This document shows positions 1 through 9,278 of a DNA stretch of 64,000 nucleotides, piece by piece. The position numbers and the translations under genes are program-made. The DNA lies in NCBI RefSeq assembly GCF_900109365.1, contig NZ_FNZR01000001.1, forward strand, positions 868,001 through 932,000, written 5' to 3'. The stretch comes from Parapedobacter koreensis (GTDB lineage Bacteria > Bacteroidota > Bacteroidia > Sphingobacteriales > Sphingobacteriaceae). Each line of letters opens with the position of its first letter. Position 1 is the first letter of the stretch. Under the pieces are notes generated by a model that did not search any database, was not told where the DNA came from, and saw only the letters and a program-made list of their open reading frames with translations.

Positions 1-2
1 CA

Positions 3-314
3 CTTTTTCGCTGTTATACCCGGTTTAATCCGCAATGGACGGATCTCATCTGGTCCGAAGCATTTATAAACAGCATGATCCCCTTGTTTGTCAATACGAA
101 GGAGCCCCTCCTGGTCAGCAGTTTTCATACATATTCCCAGGACAAACGCGCATTTGTCGGTACCGTTTCATTGCCGCACCGCGCAAAGACAGCACAGGAT
201 ATTGGTCAAGTGCCAAACCAGGCAAATACGATACCTTATCTGGCATGGATAGCTTTACTGATCTTCGCTGCAGAACGGATCGTGACCTATCATTATAAAA
301 TTAAAACGGAGTGA
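3..314 (+). CDS. C-terminal fragment of a BatA-type membrane protein (5' end outside window)
   Basis: The open frame runs from the window edge to a TGA at 312-314, so only about 103 C-terminal residues are visible. They end in one hydrophobic segment (YLAWIALLIFAAERIV) followed by a short basic tail. This fits the C-terminal anchor of BatA/aerotolerance-type proteins, which in Bacteroidota commonly precede a DUF4175-like gene and follow MoxR and DUF58 genes. The stop overlaps the next ATG by one base (TGATG), so the two are probably translationally coupled. The family call rests mainly on the tail and on gene order and is moderate. Confidence 0.55.
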   Translation, partial: LFRCYTRFNPQWTDLIWSEAFINSMIPLFVNTKEPLLVSSFHTYSQDKRAFVGTVSLPHRAKTAQDIGQVPNQANTIPYLAWIALLIFAAERIVTYHYKIKTE

Positions 315-2578
315 TGGATAGTGCCAAAGGTCTAAAATGGATATCAAAACGTAAGCAGCAATGGTTGGCTTACCAACTAACGGCAAAGTTATGTTATGCC
401 ATTGCGGCTACATTTGCAGTGGCAGCAGTGCTGTTCTGTTTTATGCAGACCCCGCTTTGGATATACCCTGTCATATGCAGTGTGTTATTCTCGGCTATGG
501 TACATTTTTCAGGCATTGCCAAGGTGCAGCATCACCAGATAGCCGACATGCTCGACATCCGTTTTCCGCAGTTGGAGCATAGCGCTTCGCTTTTCTTGAA
601 ATCCTCCGAATCGTTAGGTATGCTCCAAAAGCTACAGATCCATCGGCTATACCAATCGGCATTTGATCTTCCCGTAGGTCATTTTATCAATTATCGGATA
701 TTGTATAAACCCGTTGGCATCTTGTTGTTAACCGCAACAGCTTATTTCATCGTTTTATATAATGTCACACCTCACCTGGGCAACGGCCAAGTAAGCAGCC
801 TGCAGCAAACCGCCAACACTCCCAAGCCTTCGATGGATCTGCCTGCGGCAATAGCAGCTGCACAGGTGCGCATCACACCTCCGGTCTATACCGGTCTGCC
901 GAAAAGCAAACAAACAGATCTGTCCATTGCTGCACCTCTTGGCTCAACCATTGGTTTAAACCTCACCACTACCGCACGCATCCGCGAAATGGCTTTGTTG
1001 CTTGATGGCAAAACAACCATCCGTTTGCATCCACACGACAAGGACAGCCTTCGATGGGATATCGAATTTAAACCACAGAAAAATGGTTTTTACCAACTTT
1101 CGCTGGATGGCGAGCTATCGGCTCTTTATCCGCTGGAGCTGATTCCCGACTTACCGGTAACCATTCGCGTGAGTAACCCCGATCAGCATACCGTGATTGA
1201 CTTCGGTTTCCCGGAAACGGTAGCACTAAACGCCTCCATGCAAGATGATTATGCTATCCGCGAGGCACAAATTATGGCCACGATTTCTTCGGGCAAGGGA
1301 GAAGGCGTTAGCTTTAAATCGCATGAAATACCCCTCCGCACCGCGGTAAAGAACAAAAAGGATGCAACGATTGCGCAGACAATTGATTTGAAAAAATTAG
1401 GTATGGGGCCGGGCGATGAACTCTATTTTTACATGAAAGCCAACGACAATGCCGGGCAGGAAAGCCGCTCTGATGTGTTTGTCGTCGTCTTGCAAGATAC
1501 CGCCGAACTATTCAGTATGTCCGGTATGGTAAGTGGTGTGGATCTTGCGCCCGAATACTTCAGAAGCCAACGCCAAATCATCATCGACACCGAAAAACTC
1601 CTTGCTGAAATGGACTCACTCTCCACCCCAGAAGTGCACAACAGGAGTAATAACCTGGGGATTGATCAGCAGCTTCTGCGCTTACGCTATGGGCAATTTT
1701 TAGGAGAAGAAGCCGAAGACGCCATCGGTGGCCATGTGGGACATGACCATGGCGAGCAAGGCCCTCAAAGCCTTGCCCACCTGCCCAAAGAAGAAGTGGT
1801 GAGCCACAACAAAGTCCGGGATTGGAAAAACCATGATCCAGGCCATGAAGGCCATGAAAACCACGCCAATGAGTTTAAGGGAGAAGGCCCCACCGAAGTA
1901 CCCATAAACATGGAAAGTCTTATTGCTGAAATGTCCCATCAGCACGATCGTGCTGAAGACGCCACTTTTTTCGATGCCGAGCAAAAAGCCCACCTCAAAG
2001 CCACGCTGACGGAAATGTGGAACACTGAACTACGTCTGCGAACCTACAAACCCCGTGAAGCATTGCCCTATGCTTATAAGGCGCTTCGTATGTTGAAAGA
2101 ACTGCAACAAAAATCAAGGGTATATGTGGGCAAAGCCCCTACTAAAACTACTCCCTTGAACCCTGAAAAACGCCTTGCCGGAGACCTCGAAGAGATTACA
2201 GGTGCAGAACAGCACTATACGACACTGGAAAACCCCGACGAACTCAATGTGCAACAACGCTTGAAACGTACGCTCGCTTACCTCTCCAACCTGAAAACTA
2301 CCCGAAAGCTGGATGAAATGGGTAGGCAACTGCTCATCGAAGCGGAGCGCAGCGTGATGGAAGCCGCAAGCCGTGAGCCTGCCCAATACTTAAGCGCACT
2401 CAAAGCGATACGGCTGCTTGAGGAAGACGGGGGGGAAAACACCCAAGCTGAAATCCAGTTGATCGAAAAAGCCATCCATGAATTGCTCCCAACGCTGACA
2501 CAACAGCCACAAAAGAAAAACCATGTAAGCAAGCAGCCTATTTATCAGCTTTATTTCAAGCAATTAACCGTTAATTAA
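314..2578 (+). CDS. DUF4175-like large membrane protein with His-rich insert
   Basis: A protein of about 754 residues. Hydrophobic segments near residues 25-45, 50-68 and 137-152 place the N-terminus in the membrane, and the long remainder is soluble with a charged, helical C-terminal half. This matches the DUF4175-type protein of BatA operons, whose biochemical role is unknown. ATG at 314 overlaps the upstream stop; an in-frame GTG lies at 311. Residues about 470-520 form an unusual histidine-rich stretch (GGHVGHDHGE and NHDPGHEGHENH) that could bind metal. The next gene starts four bases after the stop, so this is one operon. Confidence 0.65.
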   Translation: MDSAKGLKWISKRKQQWLAYQLTAKLCYAIAATFAVAAVLFCFMQTPLWIYPVICSVLFSAMVHFSGIAKVQHHQIADMLDIRFPQLEHSASLFLKSSESLGMLQKLQIHRLYQSAFDLPVGHFINYRILYKPVGILLLTATAYFIVLYNVTPHLGNGQVSSLQQTANTPKPSMDLPAAIAAAQVRITPPVYTGLPKSKQTDLSIAAPLGSTIGLNLTTTARIREMALLLDGKTTIRLHPHDKDSLRWDIEFKPQKNGFYQLSLDGELSALYPLELIPDLPVTIRVSNPDQHTVIDFGFPETVALNASMQDDYAIREAQIMATISSGKGEGVSFKSHEIPLRTAVKNKKDATIAQTIDLKKLGMGPGDELYFYMKANDNAGQESRSDVFVVVLQDTAELFSMSGMVSGVDLAPEYFRSQRQIIIDTEKLLAEMDSLSTPEVHNRSNNLGIDQQLLRLRYGQFLGEEAEDAIGGHVGHDHGEQGPQSLAHLPKEEVVSHNKVRDWKNHDPGHEGHENHANEFKGEGPTEVPINMESLIAEMSHQHDRAEDATFFDAEQKAHLKATLTEMWNTELRLRTYKPREALPYAYKALRMLKELQQKSRVYVGKAPTKTTPLNPEKRLAGDLEEITGAEQHYTTLENPDELNVQQRLKRTLAYLSNLKTTRKLDEMGRQLLIEAERSVMEAASREPAQYLSALKAIRLLEEDGGENTQAEIQLIEKAIHELLPTLTQQPQKKNHVSKQPIYQLYFKQLTVN

Positions 2579-2582
2579 AATC

Positions 2583-4376
2583 ATGACATTGCCTCAAGCT
2601 TTTTTTATTGTTCTTGCATTCATCTTACTTATTTATGTGTTGTTGAATGAGAAACGATCAAAAAGCCAGGTACCTTTTCTGATCAGGTGCCTAGCTGGGC
2701 TATTAGCAATAGGGGCGCTTTCAGGCTTGTTCTTTCCATTGAAATACCCACAAAGTTGGCACACCTCCGATAAATCCGATGAACTGGTAGTCTTCACTAA
2801 AGGGACACCCGATTCAACCATCCGTATAGCGACAAAAAATGGCAATACTGCGACCACTGATAGTGCTATCGCTCGTCAACACCTGATTCCTTTAATTCAG
2901 AATTGGGAAGCTTTTCTTCGTCAACACCCACGGGTACCGATAGCTCTCTACGGATTTGGCCTTACCCGTCCGCAATTGGACGCACTTACTGACCGTCCGT
3001 TGCATTACCACGCGCCTCAGCCTCCGCAGGGTTTCGTCTTTTGTGCGTGGCCCCTACAGCTACAAGCTTTATCACCGCTTGTGGCACAAGGACAGTACAA
3101 TAACCCTTCAGATCAGGAGGTGAAAGTCGTCTTATTAAGTGCCAACCAGCCTGTGGATTCCACCATCATACCCGCAAGGGCCGCTCACGCATTTACCTTG
3201 TCTTGCCTACCCAAGCAACTCGGCAATACACTATTCAATGTATTGGCGATAGCCGGGCAGGATACACTGCAACACGAGAAATTGCCTGTATTCATCAATC
3301 CTCCGCAAACACTCAACGTAGTGATGCTGGCTGCTTCGCCCTCGTTTGAATATAAATTTCTAGGCAACTGGTTTCAACAATTGCGGTATGGCATAGCCTC
3401 CAGAGCTCGTATTTCCGTTGATAAATTTTCATTTACCTATAGCGAGGGATCACCCCTGTCATTAGCACCCCCGCTGGATGCATCTACTTTCAAACAAGCA
3501 GACCTGCTGATTGCCGACGAAGCAGAGCTGGCAATGTGTACGCAAACAGAACAGCAGGCAATAGCCGCCGCCGTCCGCTCAGGAATGGGACTCTTACTGT
3601 TTGTCGGTGATGAAAAGAAACATTCGCTGTTGGGCCAGGAATTCCGCGTTGCCACAACCTCCAATGAACACGAGCAAACGATTGCAATTAAATCGATAAC
3701 CAAGCAAGATTATCCCCAGCTGCCCATCGTTTTGCTCAATGGTATCCAAGTAAAGCCTTCACAACAACCCTTGTTGTACCATGATACCCAAATCGTAGCA
3801 GCGTCACAACTTTACGGTAAAGGTTTCGTTACGGCAATGACCATCAACAACAGTTATAGCTGGTGGCTTAGGGATCAGCAAGAAGCCTATACCCGCCTTT
3901 GGTCATTTCTCCTGGACAACACCACTGCCGGCCGCCAGCAGGCCTTGCACTACGTACAAACACCTCATTTCCCTACAACTCATAACTGGATGGAACTGTT
4001 GTTACAGCATCCGGAGCCTTTGCTTTCCATTGACGGGCAACCTCATCCCGTACTTCAACATGAATATTTACCAGAATTATCCAAATTATCGTTTTGGCCC
4101 CAGCACGGTGGATGGCATTCCATAACAGCCCAGCAGGCAGACAGCGCTTGGTTTTATGTGTATGATCAAACCGATTGGCAACCTGCAAGAGATTTTGCAA
4201 CACTGGGCGCAACAAAAGCGTTCGCAACAAGGGAACACGAAAAGCTTACCAACAAACCCGAAATCGAAGTAAATCCAGAAAATGAAATACCCAAATGGAT
4301 ATTTTTTCTATTATTTCTAATAGCAGCCACGGTATTATGGTATGCTTCGAGGCAATATAACCAAAATGTTATGTAA
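2583..4376 (+). CDS. BatA-operon membrane protein with N- and C-terminal anchors
   Basis: 597 residues. Two N-terminal hydrophobic segments (FFIVLAFILLIYVLLN, then LAGLLAIGALSGLFF), a long extracytoplasmic region of about 500 residues, and a C-terminal anchor (WIFFLLFLIAATVLWYA) with a short basic tail. The topology is that of the BatA/VWA-like proteins seen third in such operons. The central region around residues 240-330 looks like a glutamine-amidotransferase-like Rossmann fold (VMLAASPSFEYKFL; LLIADEAELAM), as often seen in these proteins, but I cannot name catalytic residues. It starts four bases after the DUF4175-like gene. Function unknown. Confidence 0.6.
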   Translation: MTLPQAFFIVLAFILLIYVLLNEKRSKSQVPFLIRCLAGLLAIGALSGLFFPLKYPQSWHTSDKSDELVVFTKGTPDSTIRIATKNGNTATTDSAIARQHLIPLIQNWEAFLRQHPRVPIALYGFGLTRPQLDALTDRPLHYHAPQPPQGFVFCAWPLQLQALSPLVAQGQYNNPSDQEVKVVLLSANQPVDSTIIPARAAHAFTLSCLPKQLGNTLFNVLAIAGQDTLQHEKLPVFINPPQTLNVVMLAASPSFEYKFLGNWFQQLRYGIASRARISVDKFSFTYSEGSPLSLAPPLDASTFKQADLLIADEAELAMCTQTEQQAIAAAVRSGMGLLLFVGDEKKHSLLGQEFRVATTSNEHEQTIAIKSITKQDYPQLPIVLLNGIQVKPSQQPLLYHDTQIVAASQLYGKGFVTAMTINNSYSWWLRDQQEAYTRLWSFLLDNTTAGRQQALHYVQTPHFPTTHNWMELLLQHPEPLLSIDGQPHPVLQHEYLPELSKLSFWPQHGGWHSITAQQADSAWFYVYDQTDWQPARDFATLGATKAFATREHEKLTNKPEIEVNPENEIPKWIFFLLFLIAATVLWYASRQYNQNVM

Positions 4377-4478
4377 ATATTGTAAATTATGTCGTTACAA
4401 ATCTTATTTTGGTTTCATTATTTAAACGGTTAAGCGACGATACTTTTTTTTGGCAATACCTTAATAAACAGCACTGAA

Positions 4479-6116
4479 TTGAAAAGAAAAGATTTCCTCA
4501 AATTGACAGGGTTAAGCTTTGGAGCCTACGTTTTGGCTGATTTACCTGCTTTCGCGAAGGTGATTGATCCGCAGGCAGCGTTGGATCGCATCGATACATC
4601 GCTCAAAAAAGAATTGGCCGATGTAGCACTCAATGTGGCCAAAAGCAAGGGGGCGACTTATGCGGATGTACGCATCGGACGTTATCTCAACCAAACCATT
4701 GCTACGCAGGAAAAGCGAGTACGGGGACTGCAAAGCACGGAGTCCTATGGAGTAGGCATACGCGTCATTGCGGATGGATGCTGGGGATTTGCCGCTACCG
4801 ATAAAGTAGACAAGGACAACATTGCGCAGGCGACAGCCCTTGCGATTGCCATCGCCAAAGGTAATGCACGCTTCATGACTGAGCCCGTCCGGTTGGCTCC
4901 CCAAAAAGGGATCGGTGAGCAAACCTGGGCTACGCCTATCGAAAAAAACCCTTTTGAAGTACCCGTCGGTGAGAAAGTGGAGCTATTATTGGCCGCCAAT
5001 CAATCGGCACTGGATCAAGGGGCCAATTTCGTGACATCCAACCTATTCATGATCAATGAACAAAAATATTTTGCCAGCACAGACGGTTCTTATGTTGATC
5101 AAGATGTCCACCGGATATGGCCGACGTTCACCGTCACAGCCATCGACCGTGCCTCTGGGAAGTTTGAAACCCGCGATAGCTTAAGCGCACCCATGGGGAT
5201 GGGCTATGAGTACCTTACTCCAGGTTCGCCTTATAAAATCGATGGGGTACCGGTGACGCTTTATAAAGATCGATACGATATACTTGCGGACGCAGCAACA
5301 GCTGCCCAACATGCCAAGGAAAAAATCGGCGCCAAGTCCGTAGACCCAGGCAAGTATGACCTGGTATTGGATCCGCTGCATTTGGGCCTCACTATCCATG
5401 AGTCGGTAGGCCATTCCACCGAACTCGACCGGGTGCTTGGTTATGAAGCGAACTATGCCGGTACAAGCTTCTTGACGCTGGACAAATGGGAGTCGAAAAA
5501 TTTCAACTTTGGCAATGAACTGGTGAATGTAGTAGCCGACCGTACACAACCCGGCTCCCTCGGTGCCGTTGGATATGATGATGAAGGTGTACCTGCCGGA
5601 AAATGGGATGTCATCAAAGATGGCATACTGGTCAATTACCAAACCATTCGCGACCAAGCCCATATCTTAGGGCTTGATGCTTCGCAAGGCTGCTGCTATG
5701 CCGATAGCTGGAATAGCATCCAATTCCAACGCATGCCCAACATTTCCTTGCTTCCCAATAAAAATAGCCGCAAGGTGGCCGATATGATTAAAAATGTGGA
5801 AAAAGGCATCTACATCGTGGGACGGGGCTCCTATTCCATCGACCAGCAACGGTACAATTTCCAGTTCGGCGGCCAGCTGTTCTATGAAATCAACAACGGA
5901 AAAATCGTGGGCATGCTCAAAGATGTCGCCTACCAAGCGAATACGCAGGAATTCTGGAATGCCATGGCCGACATTGCTGATGAAGATGACTACCGCCTGT
6001 TTGGGACGTTCTTTGACGGCAAAGGACAGCCCTCCCAAGTAAGTGCGGTGTCGCATGGTTCATCAACAGCCCATTTTAAAGGCATTAACGTCATTAATAC
6101 AGGTCGAACGATTTGA
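4479..6116 (+). CDS. tldD: TldD-like metalloprotease, copy 1
   Basis: 545 residues of the TldD/PmbA (modulator of DNA gyrase) family. The zinc-protease signature HESVGH is at residues 307-312, and the family motif with YEANYAGTSFLT follows. TldD works with TldE as a heterodimer that degrades unfolded peptides and matures some peptides. The start is a TTG, supported by the same KRKDFL N-terminus in the downstream paralogue, which also has TTG. Unlike cytoplasmic TldD (about 480 residues), this one has an extra hydrophobic N-terminus (LTGLSFGAYVLADLPAFA) resembling a Tat-like leader without the twin arginine. It heads a tldD-tldD-tldE operon. A palindrome-like TAAACGGTTA lies 47 bases upstream (4423-4432). 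Confidence 0.88.
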   Translation: MKRKDFLKLTGLSFGAYVLADLPAFAKVIDPQAALDRIDTSLKKELADVALNVAKSKGATYADVRIGRYLNQTIATQEKRVRGLQSTESYGVGIRVIADGCWGFAATDKVDKDNIAQATALAIAIAKGNARFMTEPVRLAPQKGIGEQTWATPIEKNPFEVPVGEKVELLLAANQSALDQGANFVTSNLFMINEQKYFASTDGSYVDQDVHRIWPTFTVTAIDRASGKFETRDSLSAPMGMGYEYLTPGSPYKIDGVPVTLYKDRYDILADAATAAQHAKEKIGAKSVDPGKYDLVLDPLHLGLTIHESVGHSTELDRVLGYEANYAGTSFLTLDKWESKNFNFGNELVNVVADRTQPGSLGAVGYDDEGVPAGKWDVIKDGILVNYQTIRDQAHILGLDASQGCCYADSWNSIQFQRMPNISLLPNKNSRKVADMIKNVEKGIYIVGRGSYSIDQQRYNFQFGGQLFYEINNGKIVGMLKDVAYQANTQEFWNAMADIADEDDYRLFGTFFDGKGQPSQVSAVSHGSSTAHFKGINVINTGRTI

Positions 6117-6164
6117 TAAGTATCAACCAATAACATCATATGTTTCATTTTTATTAAACCATCA

Positions 6165-6170
6165 CAGGAG
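6165..6170 (+). promoter_or_regulatory. Ribosome binding site supporting the TTG start of TldD copy 2
   Basis: CAGGAG lies nine bases before the TTG at 6179, a good Shine-Dalgarno match in a genome where most genes lack one. It decides the non-ATG start. Confidence 0.6.
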
Positions 6171-6178
6171 ATAACACA

Positions 6179-7816
6179 TTGAAAAGAAAAGATTTCCTCT
6201 ATTACACCTCAATGGGAATGGGTGCATTGCTAATGCCCAAAATGGGATTATTCGCCCGTCCTATTGATCCCTTGGAAGCTTTGGTGGAACGGGCTGATGC
6301 CCAAGCCAAAAAAGCGTTGGCTGATGTGGCATTGAACGAAGCCACTGCACAGGGAGCCACTTACGCCGACGTACGTATCGGCCGTTACCTCAACCAGTAT
6401 GTCTTTACCCGTGAAAAACAGGTGCAGGGTGTATCCAATACAGAGTCCTACGGTGTCGGCATCCGCGTCATTGTAAACGGTTGCTGGGGCTTTGCCGCCA
6501 CCAATAACATGACAAAGGAAGACATTGCCAAAGCTGCTGGCCAGGCCGTAGCTATTGCCAAGGCCAATGCAAAAATCCAAGGCGGATCAGTCACGCTGGC
6601 CCCACAGCAAGGCTATGGAGAAGTCAGTTGGAAGACCCCTATTGAGACCAATGCCTTTGAAGTACCCATTAAAGACAAAGTGGATCTGCTGCTGCAAGTC
6701 AACAGCATAGCCATGGAAAATGGCGCCAATTTTGTCAATTCCCGTATCGCAGCCATCAATGAGCAGAAATATTTTGCTTCCACGGATGGTTCGTATATTG
6801 ATCAAGACATCCACCGCATCTATCCCAGCTTCAACGTGACGGTCATCGACCGTGCCTCGGGCAAGTTCCAGACGCGCAATGCATTGAGTTCACCCATGGG
6901 TATGGGTTATGAATACTTAGATGCACGTCCTGAAGATAAAGTCGCCGGTGTAGTCACACGCTATAAGAAGCGGTATGACATTTTAGAAGATGTAAAGGCT
7001 GCCGCGCAGAATGCGACGGAGAAAATTAAGGCTAAATCTGTAGAGCCCGGGAAGTACGATGTAGTACTGGACCCTTCGCACCTCTGGCTCACCATACACG
7101 AGTCAGTAGGTCACTCTACGGAACTCGACCGTGTACTGGGCTATGAAGCCAATTATGCAGGTACAAGCTTCCTGACGCTGGATAAACTGAATTCCAAGAA
7201 TTTCAATTTTGGCAACAAATTGGTCAACGTCGTAGCCGACAAGACCGAGGTCGGCTCCCTCGGCGCCGTAGGTTACGATGATGAAGGGGTCAAATGTAAA
7301 CAATGGGACTTGATTAAGGATGGTATCCTCGTCAACTTCCAGGCTACACGCGACCAAGTACATATGCTCGGTGAAAATGCATCACATGGCTGTAGCTACA
7401 GCCAAGGTTGGGAAGACGTGCAGTTTCAACGTATGCCCAACGTCTCGCTGCAGCCCGGCAAGACAAAGCTGTCTGTCGATGATCTCATCAAGGATGTGGA
7501 GAAAGGGATATACATCATCGGCGATGGCAGTTTTTCCATTGATCAGCAACGGTACAATTTCCAGTTCGGTGGACAGGTGTTCTACGAAATCAGTAACGGG
7601 AAAATTGTGGGTATGCTCAACGATGTCGCTTACCAATCCAATACGCAAGAGTTTTGGAACTCGTGTGCAGGCGTATGTGATGAATCTGATTACCGTCTCG
7701 GTGGCGCATTTAATGATGGCAAAGGACAACCTTCACAAAGCAACGCCGTGTCCCATGGCAGCGCCACGACCCGGTTCAATGGAGTTAATGTAATCAACAC
7801 AGCAAGAAATATTTAA
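6179..7816 (+). CDS. tldD: TldD-like metalloprotease, copy 2
   Basis: 545 residues, exactly as long as the upstream copy and colinear with it throughout, so the pair is a tandem duplication. HESVGH is again at residues 307-312, so this copy also keeps the zinc-binding and catalytic residues. It starts at TTG with a good ribosome binding site. The N-terminus (YYTSMGMGALLMPKMGLFARP) is again hydrophobic and leader-like. The TldE-like gene starts four bases after the stop. Two intact TldD copies beside one TldE suggest two alternative heterodimers or divided substrate ranges (inference). Confidence 0.88.
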   Translation: MKRKDFLYYTSMGMGALLMPKMGLFARPIDPLEALVERADAQAKKALADVALNEATAQGATYADVRIGRYLNQYVFTREKQVQGVSNTESYGVGIRVIVNGCWGFAATNNMTKEDIAKAAGQAVAIAKANAKIQGGSVTLAPQQGYGEVSWKTPIETNAFEVPIKDKVDLLLQVNSIAMENGANFVNSRIAAINEQKYFASTDGSYIDQDIHRIYPSFNVTVIDRASGKFQTRNALSSPMGMGYEYLDARPEDKVAGVVTRYKKRYDILEDVKAAAQNATEKIKAKSVEPGKYDVVLDPSHLWLTIHESVGHSTELDRVLGYEANYAGTSFLTLDKLNSKNFNFGNKLVNVVADKTEVGSLGAVGYDDEGVKCKQWDLIKDGILVNFQATRDQVHMLGENASHGCSYSQGWEDVQFQRMPNVSLQPGKTKLSVDDLIKDVEKGIYIIGDGSFSIDQQRYNFQFGGQVFYEISNGKIVGMLNDVAYQSNTQEFWNSCAGVCDESDYRLGGAFNDGKGQPSQSNAVSHGSATTRFNGVNVINTARNI

Positions 7817-7820
7817 TACT

Positions 7821-9137
7821 ATGGCGATTTTAAGCAAAGAAGAAGCACAAGCAATATTAACGAAGGTGCTGAGTTTTTCCACGGCCGACGAATGCGTAGC
7901 CTCCTTGAGCGGTACGGACGAAGGAAATATTCGCTATGCCAACAATGCCGTATCCACGGCAGGCGCGGCGAGCACAATGAGCCTGTCGGTAAGTTCAGTA
8001 TATGGCAAAAAAGTGGGATCAGCGAGCATCAACGAGTTTGACGATGCCTCGCTAAAAAAGGCCGTGGAACGCTCAGAGGAATTGGCCAGGTTATCGCCGG
8101 AAAATCCGGAATACATGCCGATGCTAGGCCCCCAAACCTATGATGAGTCGCTGACTTATGCGGAAAGCACAGCCGCTATTGATCCCGCTGTCCGGGCAGA
8201 TATGGTGGCCCAAAGCATCCAAGCCGCTAAGGATGAAAAGTTGGAAGCAGCTGGATTCCTGAACAACAGTACCGGCTTCAGGGCTATGATGAATTCAAAA
8301 GGGCTCTATGCGTACAATCGGAATACTAACGTATCTTTTTCGGTAACGATCCGCAATCAAGAAGGTACCGGGTCGGGCTATACCAGCAACAGTTTCAACG
8401 ACGCAAGCAAGCTAAGTACACTCTCCATGAGCAAAGTAGCCGCTCAAAAGGCCAAGACATCGGCCGGGGCTAAGGCTATCGAACCTGGCAAGTACACCGT
8501 CATATTAGAGCCCTTGGCCGCCAGCGATTTGGTGGGATGGATACTACGGGGATTCGACGCGCGAAGTGCCGACGAGGGAAGAAGCTTCATGAGCAAGAAA
8601 GGCGGTGGAACACGTTTGGGCGAACAGCTTTTTGACGAGCGCATCAGTATCTACTCTGATCCCTTGAATCCGGAACTACCCTCTCCAACCTGGGAAGGCG
8701 ATGGCCTGCCATTGAAGAAGACCACGTGGGTAGAAAATGGGGTGGTCAAGAACCTGTCATACTCACGTTACTGGGCAGCTCAAAAAGGCGTGGATCCACT
8801 TCCCTCAAGCTGGGGCATGATCATTCCCGGAGGTAATTCTTCATTGGAAGATATGATTAAAAGTACCGAACGGGGCGTTTTGGTGACCCGATTCTGGTAC
8901 ATCCGATCGGTGGATCCCCAAAGCCTCTTGCTTACCGGGCTCACCCGCGACGGCACGTTCTACATTGAAAATGGAGCCATTCAATTCCCGATAAAAAACT
9001 TCCGGTTCAACGAAAGCCCTATCATCATGCTCAACAACGTAGAAGATTTGGGCAAGACCGAACGGTCGGGCAATATCTTGGTACCGCCCATGAAAATCAG
9101 GGATTTCACGTTTACGTCCTTGTCAGACGCAATATAG
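7821..9137 (+). CDS. pmbA: TldE/PmbA-like protein
   Basis: 438 residues, close to the usual PmbA/TldE length. It has the PmbA/TldD fold (ARYANNAVSTAG-like N-terminus; C-terminal glycine-rich segments such as GLTRDGTFYIENG) but no HExxxH motif, as expected for TldE, the non-catalytic partner. It has no signal peptide, in contrast to the two upstream TldD-like proteins. It is last in the operon, and a rho-independent terminator follows 86 bases after the stop. Confidence 0.85.
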   Translation: MAILSKEEAQAILTKVLSFSTADECVASLSGTDEGNIRYANNAVSTAGAASTMSLSVSSVYGKKVGSASINEFDDASLKKAVERSEELARLSPENPEYMPMLGPQTYDESLTYAESTAAIDPAVRADMVAQSIQAAKDEKLEAAGFLNNSTGFRAMMNSKGLYAYNRNTNVSFSVTIRNQEGTGSGYTSNSFNDASKLSTLSMSKVAAQKAKTSAGAKAIEPGKYTVILEPLAASDLVGWILRGFDARSADEGRSFMSKKGGGTRLGEQLFDERISIYSDPLNPELPSPTWEGDGLPLKKTTWVENGVVKNLSYSRYWAAQKGVDPLPSSWGMIIPGGNSSLEDMIKSTERGVLVTRFWYIRSVDPQSLLLTGLTRDGTFYIENGAIQFPIKNFRFNESPIIMLNNVEDLGKTERSGNILVPPMKIRDFTFTSLSDAI

Positions 9138-9222
9138 CAAACTGAATAGTCCTGAAATAGCGAGACAGAATTTATAGGGCAAAAACAGTTTATCAAAAGA
9201 CGTGTCAAAGGTTTTTTATAAC

Positions 9223-9258
9223 AAATCCCCGGTCAAAAAGTCCGGGGATTTTTGTTTG
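9223..9258 (+). terminator. Rho-independent terminator after the tldD-tldD-tldE operon
   Basis: A 10-bp perfect stem (9223-9232 with 9242-9251, core AATCCCCGG/CCGGGGATT) with a 9-base loop, followed by a T-rich run. It sits between convergent genes. Confidence 0.85.
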
Positions 9259-9278
9259 TCTTGGTTGCTACTAAAAGG

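Noticed and set aside
311-2578. GTG at 311 as the start of the DUF4175-like gene
   Set aside because: ATG at 314 overlaps the upstream stop in the usual coupled form; the GTG adds only one residue.
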